Source: JBFHIJ01 sp041596515 (GTDB taxonomy: Bacteria > Bacteroidota > Ignavibacteria > Kapaibacteriales > UBA2268). From it: a stretch of DNA of 64,000 nt. The position numbers and the translations under genes are program-made. Position 1 is the first letter of the stretch, and the number at the start of each line of letters is the position of its first letter. The notes under the pieces are model-generated. The model searched no databases. It saw nothing but the letters and a program-made list of their open reading frames with translations, and was not told where the DNA came from. The stretch covers positions 1-64,000 of the forward strand of contig JBFHIJ010000004.1 in the NCBI GenBank assembly GCA_041596515.1, in the 5' to 3' direction. Shown here one piece after another: positions 54,001 through 61,042 of this stretch.

Positions 54001-55420
54001 TTTTTGGGTATATAATTGTAGGAGGTTCAGGTTTTGTGGTATCAAAAGTTTTAAAAGCAAAAGTTTCTGACCAATTACTTTCACCTGCCATATTTATACT
54101 TTTTGCTCTCCAGTAATATCTCTTACCATTTTTTAAATTTCTGGCGATTGCAAATGTATCTACTAAGTTATCTTTAAAAGAAACTACTTGCGTAAATACT
54201 GAATCTTCAGCAATTTGGAAATGGAAAAGTTCGGCACTCTGAATATTATACCAAGAGCATTTCAAATTGGTAGGCATATCAGTTGATTTATCAGAAGGGA
54301 ATTCTAATAATGGCTCTTTAGGAGTTTGAGGCTCACAGTCCTCTAAATAATTACCAAAATCTATGAACCCTACTGTAGTATTATCATTTTGATCAAATAT
54401 TTTTTTCTCTATTTCTGATTCTAAAGTTGTACCCCAGCAGTTGAATTGAGCTGAGATGTTATTTGTTGAAAAGTTTGAAACTACTATAGAGTTAGCAAGC
54501 TTTGGTTCACCAAATGTATTATAACCTTTCGAGCTTGTAAAACCACTGCCTAAATCTGCTAAACCGGTTTTTTTAATTATAACTGCGTACCTGCTGAAAT
54601 CTTGGAAATTGCAATACTCAATAGAAGCAGAGCCTTTAACAATGTTTATGCCTGCATAAGAAGACAGTTGGGATGTACCAAAATTGCTAAAATTGCAAAA
54701 ACTAAAAGTTGATTGATCTAATAAGTCAGACTCTATAGATATTCCGCCCCATGCTCCGTTAGTCGCATTGGTAAAGTTTATATTATTTTGGAAATTTGCT
54801 TTTGCTGATATGCTTCCTTTGCAAATAATATCAATGTTAGGATTAATATAAATATTAGTTCCGGGTTCTATGCTAAAAACGGCACCGGCAGGAACTATAA
54901 AGTCATTATTGATAATGTAATTAACATCGTTTGATTTAAGTGAAAAATTTTCAAATTCAAAAGGAGCTAATTCAACTTTATCAAATGAGCATTGATCAAA
55001 TCGAATATTATTGAGCGATGGCACAATCTCAGATTTTATTATAATAGGAGGATGGTATGAGTTACCACCTGAAACAAGCTTTATATTCGAGAGAAAAGAT
55101 GTATCTTGCTTATTACCTGCATAAAATATTATACTACCCCAATTAGAATTTTCAGCTCTAAATATAATTTCTTCTAATCCATTGGCATCTGCAAAAACAG
55201 AGCCCAAAACGGTAATATTTTTATTGTCAGATATGATAATTTCTACACCGGCTTCTATTGTTAGCTGCACATTTTTACTGATAACTAAATCCGTAGAAAC
55301 ATAATATGGAGAATCAGTCTTAGACAAAGTTCTGTCGCTCGAAACAACACCAGTTAAAGGAGTCGCTTCGAGGTAAAACAACTGAGATAAGAGTATCAAT
55401 ATTATATAAATGTTTTTCAT
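51002..55420 (-). CDS. Giant T9SS protein: beta-helix, FnIII, FG-GAP-like repeats, WGDN modules
   Basis: A 1472-residue secreted protein. The frame opens at 55435, but MKNIYIILILLSQLF from the ATG at 55420 is the likely signal peptide. Residues about 30-330 look like a right-handed beta-helix (LTIEAGVEIIISDNKNITVLGSV, FSIEPGTNIYINPN). FnIII-like domains follow (about 345-535; KRYYWRAKS, QYYIRVKAG). FG-GAP/VCBS-like calcium loops come next (about 550-880; FADFDNDGDLDFV, VRDIDADQFKDIV), then another FnIII (about 900-990). The C-terminal order is WGDN module (Trp near 1050), GWNLIPYL module (near 1190), second WGDN module (near 1328) and T9SS sorting domain. This order matches the next gene's C-terminus. 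No strong Shine-Dalgarno is visible. First gene of the operon. Confidence 0.84.
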   Translation of the reverse strand: MKNIYIILILLSQLFYLEATPLTGVVSSDRTLSKTDSPYYVSTDLVISKNVQLTIEAGVEIIISDNKNITVLGSVFADANGLEEIIFRAENSNWGSIIFYAGNKQDTSFLSNIKLVSGGNSYHPPIIIKSEIVPSLNNIRFDQCSFDKVELAPFEFENFSLKSNDVNYIINNDFIVPAGAVFSIEPGTNIYINPNIDIICKGSISAKANFQNNINFTNATNGAWGGISIESDLLDQSTFSFCNFSNFGTSQLSSYAGINIVKGSASIEYCNFQDFSRYAVIIKKTGLADLGSGFTSSKGYNTFGEPKLANSIVVSNFSTNNISAQFNCWGTTLESEIEKKIFDQNDNTTVGFIDFGNYLEDCEPQTPKEPLLEFPSDKSTDMPTNLKCSWYNIQSAELFHFQIAEDSVFTQVVSFKDNLVDTFAIARNLKNGKRYYWRAKSINMAGESNWSETFAFKTFDTTKPEPPTIIYPKNNSVNIPTLADIEWSNIDNADKYVLEYSTNASFSNASQDTSSITQINIRLKYDTQYYIRVKAGNKRGWSAWSLENTFTTAPLFSKAQVLLPVDGTIMQIVPCYCNDDLRQDLAIRNENTFYIFENVGNNYKKVFETEISNQNFDFADFDNDGDLDFVLISKAKQVQILVNDNNSFSIFSQTLDEDVESVFFFDYDSNLSPDIVTFSQNQKVVVKIFQNIITGFVPANNIQLSGRFDKIIKDYFDNDASFDFLIVNNTIGQIVSLQAAEIVTKYTLNFLAPPQKIEVRDIDADQFKDIVSLEYDGALACIYNYSMSNNYARMSLHKEQGIVNFDLVDLSNNGFYDFVFSYKDSISIKEYVNFSFFDFYTLNPQEGFAYCNYCNLDSYNNDLLIKEANNYFVYANNSYVLNSKPEPPSSLTFSLDDNSIILSWSSGSDKESMSLSYSIYVSKEGDLEDTTSVLFDTPYSKSKTLTLNNIKSGRYKWRVKTHDNTFLHSDYSEEFEFITPDLILAPPQSWDFEKQTGEHSLLVLDPKQFQDSLDFHSGMYIGVFYVNDTSLSCAGYTRYNPNSSIAIPIWGDNYITSMIKEGFSQKEIIRYKVWDGIKGTEQFVLINSDQPKNNFLPDKVFKGTSSEEPNNLTIYQKKNSVQYISTNLELCNPFAHRLEFNHLYTSEGLNVSLTQLFVPTNTLILYSDNNTVTSLYGYNIEPLDYKISIHKGWNLIPYLKPDTSSVTSAFDYYSDKIICVKDDEGKAWIPQFNINELQYLIPGKAYKVYSYEDIDFYYNSIIDNNFSSTDQQAHSVYDIKSSLTGNSMSLILDCPDASNGSSIAIKTGQDVIGSSIIQNGRAYISIWGDNIFSSDIDGALEDSELTIEVFDVEKDTVQSTIVQNILDITDSENSIQILRYNKDRLLYLTLKYDDTSIEVKKIEEIYSIVDTQILSKKPIKHFKIYDYIGTQYMAIDNYYRNAIDLKFLNNGIYFIEMKIAQTTYIEKLIINK

Positions 55421-55708
55421 AAATAGAGTTAGCATATATTACACTATACATCGGATTGTTCAATAAAAAATTGAGCCAAAGAATTGAGAGTCGGTTCTAA
55501 TCTATGTAAGATGTTGATAATGATAAAGATAAGCCTATATAATGAATCGGACACTTCTAATAATACTTGAGTAATATGCACCATTTTAACATTTCCATGG
55601 TCTATTTTGACCATAGTCCTACTAATAAACAACTGCTTAACACAAGTCTTATCCATGCTTAACACTGATTGCGTATTATTGCTTGTCTGATAAATACCGG
55701 AGTATCCG

Positions 55709-58093
55709 TTGGAAAAGTTACGAAATTCATTGTATGGAAAAATGTTAATATTAGCAGCTTCGTTAGAGATACTTCTGATTGTAATTGCTTTGATAGGCTT
55801 TACAGTGGTCAAAATACAAAATGAGCGAGATACATTTAGAAAAGTAGAAACTTTGCTGCTAAAAAACTATCAAAATCGACATGAATTCTCATTGTCAAGA
55901 GATGTCAAACAAAAAATAGTATTTGCAGTGAACCATAATAATATTATCACAATTTTAAATAAGTCAGACACAAAATTGAAAATCAATAAGCTTGTAACTA
56001 AGGTTAATCGCTATAAAAAATTATATGACGAATATATAAATAAAATGACCAAACGAGGACTGAACGAAGACTCTGGCTTAGAAGGCAAATTTAGAGTAAG
56101 TGTACATAATATAGAAGATATCATTAAATCTATAAATAACTACAAACTTATGATGTATATGCTCCAAGCGAGACGAAGTGAGAAAGATTACATCATGAGA
56201 AGGCATGATAAATATATTACCAAAGTGTACTCTGCGGTTGACAAACTGATTACAGAATCACATAATACAAATAATAGTAAAATGGAGCATCTTCAAAAAT
56301 TGGCAGAGGACTATAAATATAACTTTGACCAGCTTGTAGTTGTATTCCAAGAGCTTTATAAGCTTGAAAATAAATTGACTCAACTTGAAAAATCTTTAGA
56401 AATTGAAATTAATAATATAGTTTCAGAACAAGATATACTGGCAGATAATAGTCAGAGAATTCAATATTCTGCTATAGGCTTTACTCTCTTAATAGGAATC
56501 TTTTTGTCAATGTTCATAGCACGTACTATAGTCAAACCTGTTAGAATGCTGCAAAAGGCTGCTTCCTCTATTGCTAAAGGGAACTATGATACTCAAGTAG
56601 AGGTTTATACTAAAGATGAGGTTGGTACTCTTGCTATGCTGTTTAATAGTATGGCTCAAAATATTAAAAAATCAAATGATACAATAATTGAACAACAAAA
56701 AGAAGTAGAGATTAAAAATACAGAGTTATCAGAATTGACTCTTGATTTGCAATCTTCAATAAATAATATAAGTCTATTATCAGAAATCGGCAAGTCTATT
56801 ACTACAGCCATTACGTATGATAACATATTTAATCAATTATACAAACATCTCGGATCAATTACTCAATCTTCGACATTTGCTATTGGGTTGTTTGATGAGG
56901 TCAATGAAAATATTACATATAGACTGGTGATTTCTAACTCTATTCGTAAAGATAATTACGAAGTAGATATGACTCAAGGAAACAGACTTGATGTTATCTG
57001 CATGACATTTGGGCAGGAAATAATAATAGATGATTTAGATGAAAAAATCATTGACCTATCAACATACACTGAGATTATAGATGAAACAGCTATAGAAGTA
57101 ATGGATTCTAAAACTAAATCTTGTTTCTATTTGCCTATTTCTTATAACTCAAAAATTATTGGATTGATTTCAATTGAGGATTCTAAAAAAAATGCATTTA
57201 ATGCCTACCAACTAGAAATGCTGAGGAATCTTGCTTCTTATATTGCAATTGCTATCCAGAATGCTATTTCTTATGAAGCAATAAAACGATCTAACGAAGT
57301 CCTGAAAAAAACACAAAAGCAACTAATTCAAGCAGAAAAAATGGCTTCACTAGGTCAACTAACTGCGGGAATTGCACACGAGATCAAGAACCCTCTCAAT
57401 TTTATAAAAAATTATGCAGAGGGAACTGTTGAACTTTGGCAAGACTTTTTGAATGATGTTGAAGATAATAGCAACAATGCTAAAGAGTTGATAAGTGAAA
57501 TGGCTGATGACATTACTACATACCTAGAGACTATACAAAAAAATAGTAGCAGAATTGATAAAATTATAAAATCCATGATGAACCATTCCAGGGAGTCAGC
57601 AGGTTATAAAGAAGATACAAAAATATCTAATTTTTTAGAAGACAATGTTGATTTAGCTTTTAAGGGATTCAGAACTCAATATAATGAGTTTAATGTTGAA
57701 ATAAAATATTATTGTGATAACGTAAACGAATGTATTCCTATTCTACAACAAGACTTCAGCAGAGTAATTACAAATATAATTGACAATGCTTGCTATGCAC
57801 TCATTAAAAAGTATACTATAGAAGGTGATTCATTTATACCTATGATAGAGGTCACCACCAGAAGTATTGGTGATTATGTTGAAATAAGACTTAAAGATAA
57901 TGGAACAGGTATTCCTAAAGACAAACTGGATAAGATATTTAATCCTTTTTATACTACAAAACCTACGGGAGAAGGGACAGGTTTAGGACTTTCTCTGAGT
58001 TTTGATGTAATTCAGTCTCATGGCGGCTCTCTTGAAGTTGAAAGTATAATGGATGAATACACAGAATTTATAATAAAACTACCAAAAGCATGA
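55709..58093 (+). CDS. Membrane sensor histidine kinase (sensor-HAMP-GAF-HisKA-HATPase)
   Basis: A 794-residue sensor kinase. Transmembrane helices lie at about 14-35 and 252-274, bracketing a roughly 215-residue helical periplasmic sensor with many charged residues. HAMP (about 275-327; ARTIVKPVRMLQKAASSIAKGNYDTQVEV) and GAF (about 350-515) domains follow, then HisKA with His557 in AGIAHEIKNPL and a HATPase with N box NIIDNACYAL, DNGTGIPKD and GEGTGLGLSL. The start is TTG at 55709: GGAG (55699-55702) lies six bases before it. The next ATG, 33 bases downstream, lacks such spacing and would cut into the first transmembrane helix. It overlaps the next gene by four bases (ATGA). Confidence 0.88.
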   Translation: MEKLRNSLYGKMLILAASLEILLIVIALIGFTVVKIQNERDTFRKVETLLLKNYQNRHEFSLSRDVKQKIVFAVNHNNIITILNKSDTKLKINKLVTKVNRYKKLYDEYINKMTKRGLNEDSGLEGKFRVSVHNIEDIIKSINNYKLMMYMLQARRSEKDYIMRRHDKYITKVYSAVDKLITESHNTNNSKMEHLQKLAEDYKYNFDQLVVVFQELYKLENKLTQLEKSLEIEINNIVSEQDILADNSQRIQYSAIGFTLLIGIFLSMFIARTIVKPVRMLQKAASSIAKGNYDTQVEVYTKDEVGTLAMLFNSMAQNIKKSNDTIIEQQKEVEIKNTELSELTLDLQSSINNISLLSEIGKSITTAITYDNIFNQLYKHLGSITQSSTFAIGLFDEVNENITYRLVISNSIRKDNYEVDMTQGNRLDVICMTFGQEIIIDDLDEKIIDLSTYTEIIDETAIEVMDSKTKSCFYLPISYNSKIIGLISIEDSKKNAFNAYQLEMLRNLASYIAIAIQNAISYEAIKRSNEVLKKTQKQLIQAEKMASLGQLTAGIAHEIKNPLNFIKNYAEGTVELWQDFLNDVEDNSNNAKELISEMADDITTYLETIQKNSSRIDKIIKSMMNHSRESAGYKEDTKISNFLEDNVDLAFKGFRTQYNEFNVEIKYYCDNVNECIPILQQDFSRVITNIIDNACYALIKKYTIEGDSFIPMIEVTTRSIGDYVEIRLKDNGTGIPKDKLDKIFNPFYTTKPTGEGTGLGLSLSFDVIQSHGGSLEVESIMDEYTEFIIKLPKA

Positions 58094-59253
58094 CAACTAT
58101 GAACGATGTTACAAAAATACTCTTGGTTGATGATGAAGCTGATTTAAAAGGATTGATGCAGCTAAAGCTAAGGCAAAAAGTAAAGGCAGGCGAGTATGAG
58201 CTAATCTTTGCATCTAATGGAGAAGAAGCACTAAATGTTGTATCAGAGCATAATGACTTAGATATTATAGTTCTGGATATTAATATGCCTGTTATGGATG
58301 GCATAACATTTTTATCTAAAATCCAATTTGGAGAGGTAGAATTTGATGTTATCATGCTTACAGCTTACGGAGATAATTATTATATCAGAAAAGCAATGAA
58401 CTACGGAGCTTATGATTATCTATCTAAGCCACTTGATTTTCAAGACTTTCAAACTACTTTAGATAGAACTATACAGAGAGTAAAAAGTAAAAAGCTGTAT
58501 AAAGAGAAGGTAGTTGCCCTCGATAGAATTAGCAAGATAAAAAAAATACAAGAAGAAAAGCTAAATTCTTTAAAAGATAGCTTGTTTTCAATGATTTCGT
58601 ATGAGTATCGAAATCCTTTAACGGTTATTCAGTCATCTGCTGACATTATACAAAATATTTACTCGAATGCTGATAAAGAAAAAGATATGGAAAAGTTCCT
58701 CTCTGGCATAAAGGAATCAGTTTCATTTATGTGTAGAATATTAGACGATGTAATTAAAATCGGCAAGCTTGATTATGATGATTACGATAAACAGAAATCT
58801 CAAATAGATATCAAAGATTTGATTTGGTCCATGCTATATGAAATGAAATTAGCTGATAAATCCATGCACCATATAAATTTTGATACTGAGGGAAGTATTG
58901 ATTATTTCTATGGTAACGAGATAATACTAAAGCTAGCTATAGCAAATATTCTATCAAATGCTTTTAAGTATTCTCCCATTAACAGCCAAATTAAAGTGGT
59001 AATAAGAAATATTTTAACACACTATGTAATTATAATAGATGATTCCGGAATTGGGATTAGTAAAACAGATATTTCAAAAATATTTGAACCATATCAACGG
59101 GGCAAGAATGTAAGCTCTATTCCCGGAGCTGGACTTGGATTACATATAGTAAAAAAATGTATTGATTTATTAGATGGTGAAATTTCTCTAGCTTCCAAAG
59201 AAGGGAATGGAACTATTTGTAAGATACTTATTCCAAAGAACATTACACAGTAA
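58090..59253 (+). CDS. Receiver domain fused to a histidine-kinase-like module lacking the phospho-histidine
   Basis: A 387-residue soluble protein. Residues about 8-125 are a complete receiver domain: acidic pair in LLVDDEAD, Asp63 in IIVLDINMP, and TAYG followed by YLSKPLDF. A linking helix follows, then a HisKA-like helix in which the H-box reads SYEYRNPL. Tyr171 stands where histidine (S-H-E-x-R-x-P-L) should be. The HATPase domain (about 255-387) keeps its N box (NILSNAFKYSP), DDSGIGIS and PGAGLGLHIVKK. It starts inside the stop of the sensor kinase gene (ATGA) and is likely translationally coupled. It could receive phosphate at Asp63 but should not autophosphorylate by the usual route. 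It has no DNA-binding domain. Confidence 0.85.
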   Translation: MTTMNDVTKILLVDDEADLKGLMQLKLRQKVKAGEYELIFASNGEEALNVVSEHNDLDIIVLDINMPVMDGITFLSKIQFGEVEFDVIMLTAYGDNYYIRKAMNYGAYDYLSKPLDFQDFQTTLDRTIQRVKSKKLYKEKVVALDRISKIKKIQEEKLNSLKDSLFSMISYEYRNPLTVIQSSADIIQNIYSNADKEKDMEKFLSGIKESVSFMCRILDDVIKIGKLDYDDYDKQKSQIDIKDLIWSMLYEMKLADKSMHHINFDTEGSIDYFYGNEIILKLAIANILSNAFKYSPINSQIKVVIRNILTHYVIIIDDSGIGISKTDISKIFEPYQRGKNVSSIPGAGLGLHIVKKCIDLLDGEISLASKEGNGTICKILIPKNITQ

Positions 59254-59254
59254 T

Positions 59255-60838
59255 ATGGAAGATATAATAATGGAAAGTGTACAAAATGTGCCTACTAAAA
59301 TTCTTTTGGTCGATGATGAACCGGACGTGGAAGGTATGATCAAGCTCAAATTTAGAAAACAAATAAAAATAGGTAAGTACGAATTTCTATTTGCGGAAAA
59401 CGGGGAGGAAGCGTTGAATAAACTTACTTCTAATCCGGATATTGAAATAGTAATTTCTGACATTAACATGCCTAAAATGGATGGTTTAACTCTTTTAAAT
59501 CATCTTAATAGGCTCGATGGATTAATGAAAGCTATAATTGTATCTGCATATGGAGACATGAAAAATATCCGCACGGCTATGAATAGAGGTGCCTATGATT
59601 TCGTAACCAAACCCATAGACTTTGAAGATCTTACTATTACCATAGAGAAAACTAGAAATGATATCTTAGAGATTAGAAAAAAGAATATTGATTTAGAGCG
59701 TACCGAATTAAATTTACAAGAATCACTGGCTAGAAATTATGCAATAGTCAATACTGCTCAAGATGCCATTATAACCTTAGACAAGAATTTTATTATAGAA
59801 GCTGTCAATCCTGCAACTGAAATATTATTTGCATATTCAGCCAAAGAGATAGTTGGGAATCATTTTGAATCTCTTTTCGATAAGCCTATTACTTGCTTGT
59901 GTGATGATGATAGAGAATGTTTTAATGGAATTAGTTTAGAAGGCTATGAAGCTGAAGCAGTCAGAAAAGACAAAAAATTATTTCCGGTTGATATTTCTAT
60001 AAGTAATTTTAATATTCATGATCGACAATATTACACTGTAATTCTGCGCGATATTACTATGCGTAAAAAAGCAGAAAATATTCTGAAAGAGTATAATAAT
60101 CGCTTAGAACAAGAGGTAGAAGAGCGGACTCTCGATTTAATACAGCTTAATAAAGAAAAAAATGAAATACTCGGAGTAGCCGCGCATGATTTAAAAAATC
60201 CACTTTCCAGTATCAAAATGTTAGCAAAGTTTTTATGTGAAGATACAACTTTAACTTCATGTGATATAAAAGAATTTTCTAACGATATTTTAGAAACTTC
60301 GGAAAGAATGTTTGAGCTTATAAAAAATTTACTTGATGTAAATGCAATTGAGGAAGGTAAAATACAAATATACCCTGAAAACTATTTACTAAAAGATGTA
60401 TTAGCTCAATCGCTTAAACAGCATAAAGAGAATGCTCGTCAAAAAAAAATTGAATTGATTTATGATATTGATATGGAAGAGACAATATTTTGTGATAGAA
60501 CATATTGCATTCAAATGAATGACAACTTGATTTCGAATGCTATTAAGTACTCTCCATATGGTACAAAAGTATATATTTCATTTAGAAAAGACGAAAAATA
60601 TTATACATTTTCGGTTAAAGACGAAGGCCCGGGCATCTCAGAGGAAGACCAAAAAAAACTATTCAAAAAGTTCTCGAAACTATCTGCTTTGCCTACAGGA
60701 GGGGAACATTCTACCGGTCTTGGTTTATCAATAGTTAAAAAATTGGCTGATCTAATGCATGGAAATGTGTATTGCAATAGTATTTTGGGTGAAGGTTCTG
60801 AATTTGTTCTTGAATTGCCTGTCAAGAAATGCCGATAA
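59255..60838 (+). CDS. Receiver-PAS-histidine kinase hybrid
   Basis: A 527-residue soluble signalling protein. It has a receiver (about 8-135; LLVDDEPD, Asp69 in VISDINMP, SAYGD, FVTKPIDF), a linking helix, a PAS domain (about 160-270; NTAQDAIITLDKNFIIEAVN, VILRDITMRKKAE), and HisKA with His311 in GVAAHDLKNPLSSIKML. The HATPase shows DNLISNAIKYSPYG, DEGPGISEED and HSTGLGLSIVKK. Unlike the preceding protein, all kinase residues are present. The frame is open from 59207, but that would overlap the previous gene. ATGs at 59255 (one base after its TAA) or 59270 are better starts. Third gene of the signalling run; no output DNA-binding domain. Confidence 0.87.
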   Translation: MEDIIMESVQNVPTKILLVDDEPDVEGMIKLKFRKQIKIGKYEFLFAENGEEALNKLTSNPDIEIVISDINMPKMDGLTLLNHLNRLDGLMKAIIVSAYGDMKNIRTAMNRGAYDFVTKPIDFEDLTITIEKTRNDILEIRKKNIDLERTELNLQESLARNYAIVNTAQDAIITLDKNFIIEAVNPATEILFAYSAKEIVGNHFESLFDKPITCLCDDDRECFNGISLEGYEAEAVRKDKKLFPVDISISNFNIHDRQYYTVILRDITMRKKAENILKEYNNRLEQEVEERTLDLIQLNKEKNEILGVAAHDLKNPLSSIKMLAKFLCEDTTLTSCDIKEFSNDILETSERMFELIKNLLDVNAIEEGKIQIYPENYLLKDVLAQSLKQHKENARQKKIELIYDIDMEETIFCDRTYCIQMNDNLISNAIKYSPYGTKVYISFRKDEKYYTFSVKDEGPGISEEDQKKLFKKFSKLSALPTGGEHSTGLGLSIVKKLADLMHGNVYCNSILGEGSEFVLELPVKKCR

Positions 60839-61005
60839 AGTTAGAGGTGACTTAGTTTTAAGTACTATATAAAGTAGTAATGATATTTATAACATAGCGA
60901 CAAATAGTAATAAAAAATATTATTTGAAGCACAGAAATAAATAGAAATATTTGCTTTAAGGATAAGATTTACTGTATAAAAAGCGTGATTGAGTTCAAAA
61001 TTTTA

Positions 61006-61013
61006 TATATTTG
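61006..61013 (+). promoter_or_regulatory. Bacteroidota-type -7 element of the VWA gene (TATATTTG)
   Basis: Matches TAnnTTTG, 29 bases before the ATG at 61043. It lies inside a longer open frame that begins at 60989, so it argues for the later start. Confidence 0.5.
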
Positions 61014-61042
61014 CTTTTTATATTATACTAAATGTGCAGACT

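Noticed and set aside
55597..55614. ATGGTC-TATTTT-GACCAT inverted repeat as an operator
   Set aside because: Only six base pairs and a single copy in the window; cannot be separated from chance.
55709..55741. ATG at 55742 as the sensor kinase start
   Set aside because: It lacks a spaced Shine-Dalgarno and shortens the first transmembrane segment's lead. The TTG at 55709 has GGAG six bases upstream.
55444..55812. A 122-codon minus-strand ORF between the giant T9SS operon and the sensor kinase
   Set aside because: No recognisable family, signal or ribosome-binding site. Its 5' part lies antisense to the supported TTG start and first transmembrane helix of the kinase. Probably chance in a divergent promoter region.
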